Assembly (NCBI RefSeq): GCF_000281045.1 | Contig: NW_008246088.1 | Location: forward strand, 538,634-572,663 | Source of the DNA: Saprolegnia diclina VS20 | Lineage: Eukaryota; Oomycota; Saprolegniomycetes; Saprolegniales; Saprolegniaceae | Direction of reading: 5' to 3' | Length of the DNA: 34,030 bases | Part shown: positions 10,301-19,643 of the stretch, piece after piece | Position numbering within the stretch: the stretch's first letter is position 1 | Layout of the letters: each line of letters begins with the position of its first letter | Notes under the pieces: model-generated | Database searches by the model: none | What the model was told of the DNA's origin: nothing | Seen by the model: only the letters and a program-made list of their open reading frames with translations | Program-made: the position numbers and the translations under genes

Positions 10301-11619
10301 ACCAAATCGTCTTTGACAGCTGGAAGCAGCAGGACCGCGACGCGGCCGCCACCGACCAAGCCACCGTCACCCGCCGCTTTGAAGAGGCGCGCAAGATGCA
10401 AGAAGACGCCCTCTTTGGCGAGTGGCAGCAGAAGATGCAGCTGCAGCAGATGGAGCGCGCGCGGACAATGCAAGGCCTCAAGCGCGCACGCGACGGACGC
10501 CACCAAAAGGCGACAACAAATGAAACACTGGGCGACTCAATGACGAGTCTCCCGCATCTCGAGTCGCACGACGATCATGTCTCGCTGCCTCTCTCGTCTG
10601 GAAGTAGCAGCCAACGTAGTAGCAGTGCTGCACCGGCGCCTTCACCCGACTCGTCGTCGTCGTCGGTGCTGCGACCACCCCCGAGTAGCACACGGCCTCC
10701 CGCACCAAGTACAATGGACCGTGCGTCGATGCAGCCGAGCCCCGTTGCGTCAAATGACAGTGTCCGATCACGGACCCGCCCATCACCAGTGTCACCAGTG
10801 GTGCTGGCGGCGCAACAACCCGCGCCGCCGGCAACGCCGTCACCAGTGCCACCGACAACGCCGTCGCCCATACCGACGCTAGCAACTGTCGACGTCGCAC
10901 CGCCCGCGCCCGAGGCACCTACAGTCGACGCAGGTCCTGCATTCGATGTCGACAGCCAGATGCACGAGCGAGTCTTCTCCGCGTTGACGCCGCCGATGAG
11001 TGCGAGCTCCTTGTCGTCGATTTCAGCGTCGTCCGACCGCCAGAAGCAACTGTTGCGCATGGCGTTGGAGCAAGTGAGCAGCGACGAAGACGACGACGCA
11101 GCTGGAATGTTTGGACGTCCGTTCGACCTCCCACCGCTGCAGAACCACCGGCTCAGTGCGATCGAGCACGACCTCAAAATCGAGTTCTCCGAGCTGGGCT
11201 CGGATGCGGGCAGCCTCGAGCAGCGTCCGCTCTCGGACCTCGAGCGGGACCTCGAAGGCATGTTCAGTGACGACGACGTCAACAGCAGCTCGCTGTCGCA
11301 CCTCGAGTCGCTTTTGCACTCGCCCAGCCACCGGCACAGCGTCTCGGCGCCCGTGACGCGCGCCCCGTCCCCCGATGACGAGCCGCCGCTATCTGCCCGC
11401 TCCAAGCTGCGTGATCTCCAGTCCAAGCTCACATCCCAGGAGCTGCAGACGCAACGCAGCGTCGACGAAGGTCTTCTCGCGGTCGGGGACTTGGCCGACC
11501 TCGTGCCCGTCAAGGCCACAGCGGTCGCAGTCGAGCCCTTTGAACGCGACGACGAGCACGAGCGGCTCATGGCCCGTGCCAAAGCGCTTTTGCGCGAACA
11601 CCAATTCCGAACCAACTAG
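7363..11619 (+). CDS. TBC1D31/WDR67-like protein (WD40 repeats, TBC-like domain, coiled coil), 6 exons
   Basis: The exons are 7363-8084, 8137-8230, 8293-8471, 8513-9695, 9743-9979 and 10027-11619, 1335 residues in all. The N-terminal about 400 residues are WD40 repeats (e.g. FRCVAFSAGGDVFAAVDEKG, STLRGHRHVPTCVSF). A Thr/Pro/Lys-rich linker (PKTPTTPKTKAPSTPKTP) precedes a TBC-like domain (YPERYRMLAWRFLLELP onward), ending in the family sequence FVVDYQIQ-ERNRI. A long Glu/Arg-rich coiled coil follows, then a Ser/Pro-rich tail with LSxLExDL repeats. In animals TBC1D31 is a centriolar-satellite/ciliogenesis protein whose TBC domain lacks canonical GAP residues; a basal-body role here is inferred. 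Intron 4 (9696-9742) is GC-AG. The ATG at 7363 is the first in frame. Confidence 0.9.
9696..9742 (+). other. GC-AG intron (intron 4 of the TBC1D31-like gene)
   Basis: Exon 4 ends CAG and is followed by GCAAAT rather than GT. The 47-nt intron ends GGATTAG. Removing it joins YQIQ to ERNRIAREEDD in frame, as in animal TBC1D31; leaving it in gives a stop at 9714-9716. No nearby GT donor gives an equally good join. Confidence 0.8.
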
Positions 11620-11938
11620 CACAATAAGATACCCGTCGCCATCAAACGAATATGTCATGTTTTGATTTTTGAGTTTTGAGTTTGGAGTTTGTGCGATTCG
11701 GTGTTGGAGCTTTGAGATTCGAGTTCCGTGACTATACTGCATCATGCAGGACACAAACTGGCGTTGGCATTTTTGATAGAGGACAAGGTCCCTTGACAGC
11801 GGTGGTTGGAGGGCTGCCATACACTGGAAGTCGCCATACACTGGAAGTCGCCATACACTGGAAGTACAAGACCGCTGTATGCATGCGCAAGGACACTCAA
11901 TTTGTGCAGGTTACTACGTCCGAGTGATTTCTACTTGT
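11620..11938. other. Convergent 3' spacer with low-complexity and tandem repeats
   Basis: This 319-nt spacer lies between the TBC1D31-like stop and the NDUFV1 stop. It begins with T/G-rich low-complexity sequence (about 11658-11710) and contains a three-unit tandem repeat. No gene seen. Confidence 0.6.
11816..11866. repeat. Three-copy 17-bp tandem repeat
   Basis: Three head-to-tail copies of GCCATACACTGGAAGTC run at 11816-11832, 11833-11849 and 11850-11866. The last copy differs only at its final base. It lies between two convergent genes and is a likely length-polymorphic minisatellite. Confidence 0.95.
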
Positions 11939-13496
11939 TTACTTGGACGAGGCGTAGGCCGAGCCGTCGGCGTGCTTCTGGACCCACTCCTGGTTCGTGA
12001 ACGGGGCGCCGGGCCACGACTTCTGGAAGTAGTCGGCCTTGTTGAACGACTTGGGGTTCTCAATGCGCTCGACAATCTTGTGCTTGAAGCGCTTGATGAG
12101 ACCCTGGACGGGCCACGCGGCGGCGTCACCCAAGGCGCAGATGGTGTGGCCTTCGATCTGGCGCGAGATTTCCTCAAGCATCGGGATCTCCTCCAAGTCG
12201 GCGTCACCCGTCTCCATGCGCGTGAGGATCGACTCCATCCAGCCCGTACCTTCACGGCACGGCGTGCACTGGCCGCAACTCTCGTGCGTGTAGAAGTGGC
12301 TCAAGCGGCGGATCGCACCGACCATGTCGACCGACTTGTCGAAGATCGTGACGGCGGCCGTCCCGAGACCCGACCCACCCGTGAGCTTGAGGTCGTCAAA
12401 GTCCATGTGGATGCTCTGGCACGTCGCTTCGTCCATGACGGGCACCGACGAGCCGCCGGGAATGCACGCCTGGAGGTTCGACCAGCCGCCACGGACGCCG
12501 CCGCAGTGCTTTTCGATCAAGTCGCGCAACGGGATCGACATTTCTTCCTCGACCGTGCACGGGTTGTTGACATGACCTGAGATACAGAAAAGCTTCGTGC
12601 CGTGGTTGTTCTTGCGGCCAAAGCTGTTGAACCACGAGGCGCCACGGCGAAGGATGGTCGGCGAGACAGAGACTGTCTCGACGTTCGTGACCGTGGTCGG
12701 GCAGCCGTAAAGGCCCGTGTTGGCCGGGAACGGCGGCTTGAGGCGGGGCTTGCCCTGGCGGCCCTCAAGACTCTCGAGCAAGCCCGTTTCTTCGCCGCAA
12801 ATGTACGCGCCCGCACCACGGTGGAGGTACACGTCAAAGTCGTAGCCGCTGCCGCACGCGTTCTTGCCGAGGAAGCCCTTCTGGTACGCCTCGTGGATCG
12901 CCTCCTGCAAGATGTGCGCTTCGTTGAAGAACTCGCCGCGAATGTAGATGTACGCAGCACGGGCGCGCATGGCGTAGCCCGCAATCAAGCAGCCTTCGAC
13001 GAGCTTGTGCGGGTCCTTACGCATGATCTCGCGATCCTTGCAAGTGCCCGGCTCCGACTCATCGGCGTTGACGACCAAGAAGGACGGGCGGCCGTCCGTC
13101 TGCTTGGGCATGAAAGACCACTTCAAGCCCGACGGGAAACCAGCACCACCACGGCCACGGAGGCCCGAGTCCTTCATTTCTTGGATGATCCACTCGGGGC
13201 CCATGTTGAGGAAGTCCTTCGTGCGGTACCAATCACCGCGCTTAAGGGCGCCGTCGATGCGCCACGTCTGCTCGCCGTACAGGTTGGTGAAGATTCGATC
13301 TTCGTCCTTCAAGCCGCCGTAGACGCGAGTCATGGCCGGGGTTTCCACTTGGGCGTTGGCGACGACGCGCGACGCATGGAGGGCGCGCGCTAAGGTTCAC
13401 ATATCAGATGTCTACCTTCCACCGCGATCGCATCTTCCCACCTTGGGGCGCGAGCTTCTGGAGCGCAGCACGAGCGGCCTTGGTCGAGCGTTGCAT
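11939..13496 (-). CDS. NDUFV1: NADH:ubiquinone oxidoreductase 51-kDa flavoprotein, NDUFV1 (complex I), mitochondrial
   Basis: This subunit of the complex I NADH-oxidising tip binds NADH, FMN and one [4Fe-4S] cluster. Two minus-strand exons, 13496-13442 and 13389-11939, are separated by a 52-nt intron (13390-13441) and give 501 residues. Exon 1 supplies a basic, acid-free presequence ([18 protein letters not shown] and beyond), as expected for matrix import; starting at the later in-frame Met would lose it. The mature protein shows [13 protein letters not shown] (nucleotide binding), [34 protein letters not shown], and cluster ligands [11 protein letters not shown] plus the distal Cys in [13 protein letters not shown]. 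No residue looks broken. It is convergent with the TBC1D31-like gene. Confidence 0.97.
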
Positions 13497-14827
13497 CTTC
13501 GTCCAGTCAGAACAGTCACTGACGAGGGCGTTTACTGCCACACAAATGGCATTGGCCAATCACAGGTGGCTTCAACCTCTGGCAATAAATACTTCCACGA
13601 TATCGAATGCCACAGGATTCACTTTTGTACTTGAATTTTGTATGTGCATAGTAACATCGAATCAGCAAATGGAATTCGTTGCATTCGAACACCAGCGAAG
13701 CCGCTGCCGTTGCAGGCAAGGAGTTGACCCACCAGTGTGGGAAACCCATGTGGGAAATGGTTGAAGCTTGATGTTTGTAAAATGCGTTTTTCATTTCACA
13801 CAGCTCGTGTGGTGTGGTGGAGATTGCCCTTGACGGCAATGGCCCGAGCGGCCCATGAGTGCCTGAGGGAGAAGCTTGCACAAGAGACGGGACAAACATA
13901 TCGATTGGCGTTTAGGGGCGACTTGAATACTAGGACGGTGGTAGTATATGCGCGAAGTCCTATGCACACTTAGAAATGTCTGTGTAGAACCCGAGTTGAA
14001 GTTGAACCAAACAATCCACACACCCAATTTACACTCAATTTGCGCTGATGTCGGGTGCTGGTGAGGTGCATAGTCTCTATTTCGGATGCCGCGGGAATCG
14101 CCTTGGACGTGGAAGTTAGGAGCCGGATGGCTACTGGGCCGGCCCACGCTGTCGGCCACACCAACCGAACGGTTGGAAGGCATCGTCGGCGTTCCTGCTG
14201 CAAGCTCTCTTCTTCGTCATCAACTGGGCCCTAGAGCAGACGAAATCTGGATCTGCTGGCACCTCGCCGAAGAGAGGGCGTCTGCGTGCGTAACCCGTTG
14301 CTTTGGCACTTCAGTCATCCTGATCCTGGATCGACGATCCATACATTTTGACCAATCCTCTGATCGCATCAGCAAGCACTACATACTTTGATGGGCCCAA
14401 CCTCAAAGTTTGCCTGCAGAGCCGTTGAGCAATAGGACGTATCGAGAATTGTTCTTTAGGACAGTGGACACCGGTTCATAGTACGCTCCAAGAGAATATT
14501 TCTCTCACACAAACAACCCTCCATGACCCTCCTGGTCACGCGCCACTGCCGCCTGTCCTGATAAAGAGAGGTACCGGCTCCTGTCGCCAACCAACGGAGG
14601 CGTGCTGCTGGCCTCCAATATGCCCATTGATCCAGGCCGGCAGCAAGGACAGCTATGAGGAGGTTCAAGTTGGACACTGTGATCAACGGCATCCGTTATC
14701 CGGATACTCGGTGAAAGCGACGGTATTTCCTAGATTTTTACCGTATATTTACGGTTCCGGTTGCAACTGCTGCCGGATTGGCAATTGCTTGCCCATCTTC
14801 GCATCTTGTCCAAGTCGCAGGAAGCCA
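13497..14827. other. Long intergenic region, no supported gene
   Basis: These 1331 nt lie between divergent NDUFV1 and the TMCO4-like gene. The sequence is AT-richer than the genes. A 44-codon plus-strand frame from an ATG at 13839 to a stop ending at 13973 (starts MARAAHECLREKLAQETGQT) looks somewhat protein-like but is isolated, and I could not extend it by splicing. A TATCCGGATA palindrome lies at 14697-14706. The middle (about 13980-14650) shows nothing I can name and may contain decayed mobile DNA. Confidence 0.5.
14697..14706. promoter_or_regulatory. TATCCGGATA palindrome upstream of the TMCO4-like gene
   Basis: A perfect 10-bp palindrome, followed by CTC exactly as in the copy upstream of DDX59 (23774). 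It lies about 120 nt before the ATG at 14828. A regulatory role is inferred from recurrence upstream of starts. Confidence 0.4.
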
Positions 14828-16879
14828 ATGTCGGGCGAAACACCCAGCGCCAAGGACGCTAACGCAGCCATCATGTCCTCTGCGCACACGGTCGAGGGCA
14901 TGGACCGCGCCGAAGACGCCAACGCCCGCGTCATGATGAAGCTCTCGACCAACGCCAAGCGCGGCCTCGGCGGCGTCGTAGCGTGCGCGCTCGCGCAGGT
15001 CAACGACGGCTCTGCCCACCGCGAGTGGGCGCAAACATACTTTCGCTTCCTCATGGAGCAGTGCTTGGACCTTCCATTTCACATGATTGAAGGTCTTCTC
15101 CCGATCGTCGCCATGGAGCGGGCGCGGTCGTCGCGGGACAGGGCGGCCATGCTGGTCGACGACACTGCCGAGGACCACGTCTCCTTGACCCTCTCGCCGC
15201 GCACGCTGCGCGAGACGCCCATGAACAGTCGGCCCTTTGTCGCGCTTGTGGAAGCCGACATTTCACGCGACGAGCTCATCGCAGTTTTTCACTACATGCT
15301 CTGGAAGACGACGTACACGGTCGGGTACGACGCCCGCGCACGAAGCATGTTTCGTTTCCTCGTGCACGAGATCCACGAGCTGCCTTGGACCGTCATCGCG
15401 TCCGAAGAGTCGGCGCTTGGTATGGCGCTCTTCCTCGAGGCGAATGAGCTCAAGAGCCGCAAGGTCGAGAGCCCGCGTCGGTGGGGCGACTGGAAGCGCA
15501 ACCTCAAGATCGGCACGGCCGCTGTCGCCGGCGGCACGCTGCTCGCGCTCACGGGCGGTCTCGTGGCCCCGGCGCTCGCAGCGGGCTTTACTGCGCTTGG
15601 CGGCGTCGGCGCAGTCGTCGGGACAGCATTAGCCTCGGCGGGCGGGGTCACGGCCGCCACAGTGCTCTTTGGCACAGCCGGCGCAGGCCTCGCCGGCTAC
15701 AAGACCGATCGGCGCACGTCGGGCATCAAGCAGTTTGAGTTTGAGCTCTTGACGGCCGGGAGTGGCATGAACGTGTACATTTGCATCTCGGGCTGGCTCG
15801 AGAACAACTCGGAGGCCGACTTTAAGCGGCCGTGGGGCACGCCGCGCGAGTACCTCCACGCGTTTTACAAGCAGTTCAACCCCGAGAAGATAGCGTCGAT
15901 CGATGCGATGCTCGTGCGCTTCCGCGGCCGCGAAGACGACCTCTTTGCCTCGCTCCGGCGTCAATACGGCTTGGCCCCCGACGAAGACCCCGTACGCGAC
16001 CGTCTCATCGATGCGACGGACTCAACTTGCATGCGTGGTAGGTGGGCGTGCGTCTCGAGACCGTAGCGGACGCCAAGGACGCACCGACGCCCGACCAGCT
16101 CCGCGCGTGGCAGTGGAAGCACCGCATGCCCCACGGCGACCAGTTTTGTCTCAAGTGGGAGAAGGACGTCTTGCTGCGCTACGGCACGTGCATTCGCAGC
16201 TTCACGTCCAAGATGGTGCTCGGCTACGCGCGCGGCGAGATTGTCAAGTACACGGTGTTTGCGACGCTCTTTGCGGCCGCGGCGCTGCCGACCATGGTCG
16301 TCAACGCGTGCAGCTTCATTGACTCGGAGTGGACCATGGCCATGAGTCGCGCCGACATGTGCGGGAAGCTCCTCGCCACTGCGCTGTTGCAACGCGAGCA
16401 AGGTTTGCGCCCCGTGAGCCTCGTCGGCTATGGCATGGGCGCGCGCCTCATTTTCGCATGTCTCAAGCACCTTGCTTCCGTACGCTTCCTTCGTCTCGCT
16501 GGCAACGTGATGGCTCATGGAAAGGGCTGTATAGGAAGATGGCGTGGGTCTGATTGAGAATGCAGTCTTGCTCGGGTGCCCGATCCCGGTCGTCGAAGAC
16601 GACTGGGCGTCCGCGCGCAAGGTCGTAGCTGGCCGCCTTGTCAACGGCTACTCGGAGAACGACTGGATGCTCGCGGTCATGTACCGCTACCAGGTAATAC
16701 CAAGATGGAAGCGTGTTTTGTACGATGCGGCGTAGGGCTGGGCGCTGGACTCGGCGGGTATTAGCCCCATTGAGGTCCACGGGGTCGAGAATGTGGATTT
16801 GAGCCAAGTCATTGGCGGGCATCTCGAGTACCCGACCAAGATTGGGCTCATCCTGGATCTGCTGCACTTGGAAGACTAG
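14828..16879 (+). CDS. TMCO4-like DUF726 membrane alpha/beta-hydrolase-fold protein, 4 exons
   Basis: The exons are 14828-15991, 16042-16479, 16535-16693 and 16736-16879, with introns of 50, 55 and 42 nt, all phase 0; 634 residues. A cytosolic N-terminal half leads to a long Gly/Ala-rich hydrophobic stretch (about 229-291) that could cross or enter a membrane once or twice. The DUF726 core follows, with ISGWLE, RGEIVKYTVFATLFAAAALP, SLVGYGMGAR, ENAVLLGCPIP, GRLVNGYSENDWML and the closing block VENVDLSQVIGGHLEYP, all in the order seen in animal TMCO4. The nucleophile elbow, GFSLGAR-like in TMCO4 as I know it, reads GYGMGAR, so Ser is replaced by Gly519 and hydrolase activity is doubtful. The start is the first ATG in frame; upstream open sequence has no ATG. 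Confidence 0.88.
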
Positions 16880-16964
16880 AACTATGTCGACGAGCGGAAT
16901 GTCATATGCGCAGAAAGTATAACCCATCTAAAGTTAGCCGTCTTGTATCGTTTGTCGTTGGAGC

Positions 16965-18542
16965 ATGGACGGCGACGACTGGACGCTCAAAGAAGATGAG
17001 GTAGCCCCGGCGGCCAACGTCGCGCCGCCCGCCTTCTTGACCGAGACGGACGTACCGCACCCGTCGTCCGAGGGGCGCCGGATGGCCATTTCGCTGCCGC
17101 CCGACGACGACGAGAACAACACGGAGAGCGACGGCGATGAGAAAGGCAGCAAATACCGCGCCATGATCCAGCGAGCGGCCAAGCGAACGCTCATGATGGT
17201 GCGCGCCAAGACAGCGTCGCAGTCGCTCGAGCGCATCACGGTGCGCTTCTCGCCGAGCCAGCCGACGGAGCTGCCCCGCAGCGTGCAGCTGCCGCTCCTC
17301 AAGCAAAAGGTGCTAGCCCACAACAGCCTCGACGCCTCGTCCAAGACGGCGCGGCTCTTCAAGCACCTCTTTCAGACCTCGGTCGAGCTCGAAGCCATCG
17401 TCAAAGATGTGTTTTGGTACTTCATCGCGAACGAATTCCAGGTATTAGCACGTGTGTATGTTTGGAGGTCGCTAGTAGGACGTGTAGAGCGGACAGCACG
17501 CCACGCTCGAGTCGGACTTTACTTCGCGGATCGCGGATAACTACACCAACCTCTTTTTGCGGCTGCAGGTCGACCCGTCGACCCGCGATTCGAGTTGCAT
17601 TTTCGTAGTTTGGTGGGTTTCTGAATATATTGTAGATGTGCTCGCGCGTCTACCGGACGTACTCGCACAGCTCGTCTTCTTGGCGCTGCATGAAGCGTGC
17701 CCCATGTCACGCTACCTCCTCAACCGCGACGTCCAAGAACGCCTTGTGCGACGGTGTTTTTCTTGGTGGCCTTCTTGATAGTTTGATAATTTCGTTGATT
17801 CGTTGGTACTTGTAGGTTTGTGGGCTTTGAACCCAAGCAAATCCAGCTCGAGCACTGGATGCCCGAGCTCTCCAAGCACGCACAGCGCAAGTCGGCGGCG
17901 CTCACCGACTTTCCCGCGCTTTGCAACCGCGTGCGCCGGACCGAGCGCCTCGAACGCATCCGCGCCGGTGACGCGCTCCCCGAGACTGGCGCGTCGACGA
18001 CGCCAGCGGTCGCTGAAGACGACCGCGACGGGCTTCCACGGACCCACTTGCACTCGTTTACAAAGGAGCGCGTGGTCTACTCGCTGCGCAACTCGCCGTT
18101 GATTGGCAGCTTCTTAGCGCGCCATGGGCTCGAGAACAATGCGACTTGTTTGGCTGTCGACCTGCATCTCACGACAACGACGCCGCAAGACGCGCTCCAC
18201 AGGACGCACGGCCCGCGCCAGCACCGCCGCGCAGTCCTCGACGCGGTCTCGTACACGGAGCTCGTGGCCAAGTTTGAGGCCTACGGACGCCACCTCAAGG
18301 CGTCGTACTCGGACGAGCGCGCGAAAGCGGACGCGGCCAACCGTGCGGACGCCAAGGTCACAATTGCGACCCACAAGAACCTTGCTGCGCAATATGCCTA
18401 CATTGCGAGCCAAGACAAGGGCATCCACGAGCTCAGCAACGTGCTCGTGTGCCACGCCCAGCTCGAAGCCAAGGCAACGCGCCCAACCAAGCCCGCAGCG
18501 CGCCTGACGCCGTCCCGGCCGCAGTGTCGGCGACCAACGTGA
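16965..18542 (+). CDS. FAM227-like (FWWh domain) protein, 4 exons
   Basis: The exons are 16965-17441, 17488-17593, 17636-17753 and 17816-18542, giving 475 residues. The first acceptor is ambiguous: an AG at 17496 would also keep frame, dropping three residues. An acidic N-terminus is followed by a helical core with VFWYFIANEFQ, then SDFTSRIADNYTNLFLRL, VLAQLVFLALHEACP and VGFEPKQIQLEHWMPEL, which resemble the FWWh region of animal FAM227A/B. The C-terminus is charged and helical, then Pro/Thr-rich. FAM227 proteins are poorly characterised but are mostly found in organisms with cilia and expressed in ciliated tissue; a flagellar role is inferred. The gene starts 85 bp after the TMCO4-like stop. 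Confidence 0.68.
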
Positions 18543-18587
18543 CGCCGTCGCTCGGCACATAGTTGGGCATAGAAACTAGTCGTACAT

Positions 18588-19233
18588 TTAAAGTCGTTGA
18601 AGCCCCTTCTTTTTGGCCAATTTCTTCTTCCGCGCCGCCGCCGGGTCGTCGGTGCTGTCGTCGCGGGCGCGCTTGGGCGCAGCCGATGCAGTGCTCTCAG
18701 CGTCCGTCTTGAACTTGGACTTGGTAGCGTGAATGTCGGTGAGGATCTTGGCCCGGCGCGCGTACTCGTCGTAGCACTCCATGAAGAGCTTCCCAGCCTC
18801 GTCGTTCAGCGACGACTCGGGAAAAGGCACGATCAGGAGGCACCGAATGACTTGCAGCACGTGCGAGAGGTCGAGGTCGGCGCTCCAGTCGCGCTTGAGC
18901 GTGTTGACGCAGATGTCGCCGTTGGACGCGATGTTCGGGTGGAAGATCTTGGTCAAGAAGACGCCTTTCGGCGGCGTAGTCGGGAAACCATCGGTCAGGA
19001 GCAGCTTCACCTCGAAGAAGCCACCGACGTACGGCGTCTCTTCGGGTCCGCGCAGCTCGACGTGGATCTCGGCGAGCGAGTCCTGCTCCAGAAGGCGGAT
19101 CCCTTCCGGCGGGTTCGTCGCCAGCTGCCGGACCTCCTTGGCCACGCGCTGGAGGATCTGCGGCGAGAAGTTCTCATGGGCGGCCTACATGCAGCCATCG
19201 CTTGAGCCCGCGTTGCCGCCTGTCCCGTACCAT
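18588..19233 (-). CDS. UBE2S: Ubiquitin-conjugating enzyme E2 S (UBE2S-like)
   Basis: This E2 in animals works with the APC/C to extend Lys11-linked ubiquitin chains during mitosis. Exon 1 contributes only the ATG (19233-19231); a 46-nt intron (19185-19230) separates it from exon 2 (19184-18588). The protein is 199 residues. Landmarks: the UBC fold with TPYVGGFFEVKL, the HPN motif (83-85), catalytic Cys93 in NGDICVNTLKRDW, and PESSLNDEAGKL. The tail is Lys-rich and ends LAKKKGLQRL, closely resembling the C-terminal peptide of human UBE2S (ending LRRL) that docks on the APC/C, so that function is probably kept. Starting at the later in-frame residues would remove the first E2 helix. It is convergent with the FAM227-like gene, 45 bp between stops. 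Confidence 0.93.
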
Positions 19234-19643
19234 CGTCCGTGACCGTGGAGCTTGGAAAAGGTGTGGGAAGGATGCACCAATCACCGCCGGCAGATTTCGA
19301 AATTTCAACCACTCATTGGGCGAGACAGTATTTTTTCGAAGGTTCATTGGACCATACAATCTTCTCTATACTTGGGCTTGGAATAAAATCTACGCCATTA
19401 AATGACGCATCGAGTAGACGCTCTGCATCCCAAGAGTGCTGGCTATCGAGATGGTCCGGTCCGCAGCGCCTGCCTCGCATTCCGCTTCTCGGCGTTTGCG
19501 CATGCTAAAGTCTATCGTATTCGGTGTCAATACTGGCACCGCCAGGTGGACTGCTTGGCTATCAACCTTCAACCGAGGTGAACGAGGGGTAGGGTTGCTG
19601 GCGTTTGGTGCCGGGAGTTTCAGCTGCAGACGACCGACCGAAA
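19234..19643. other. Divergent promoter region
   Basis: This 410-nt spacer lies between UBE2S (minus) and the multipass membrane protein (plus). It contains several CCAAT/ATTGG-type pentamers (near 19268, 19315 and 19347). No coding sequence supported. Confidence 0.5.

Noticed and set aside
10575-11615. A 346-codon Ser-rich open frame antisense to the TBC1D31-like tail
   Set aside because: Same codon-bias artefact; the sense strand encodes a continuous coiled coil and repeat tail.
13737-13973. An Arg/Ala-rich plus-strand frame between NDUFV1 and the TMCO4-like gene
   Set aside because: It looks locally protein-like but has no neighbouring exons, no family match I know, and lies in AT-rich sequence.
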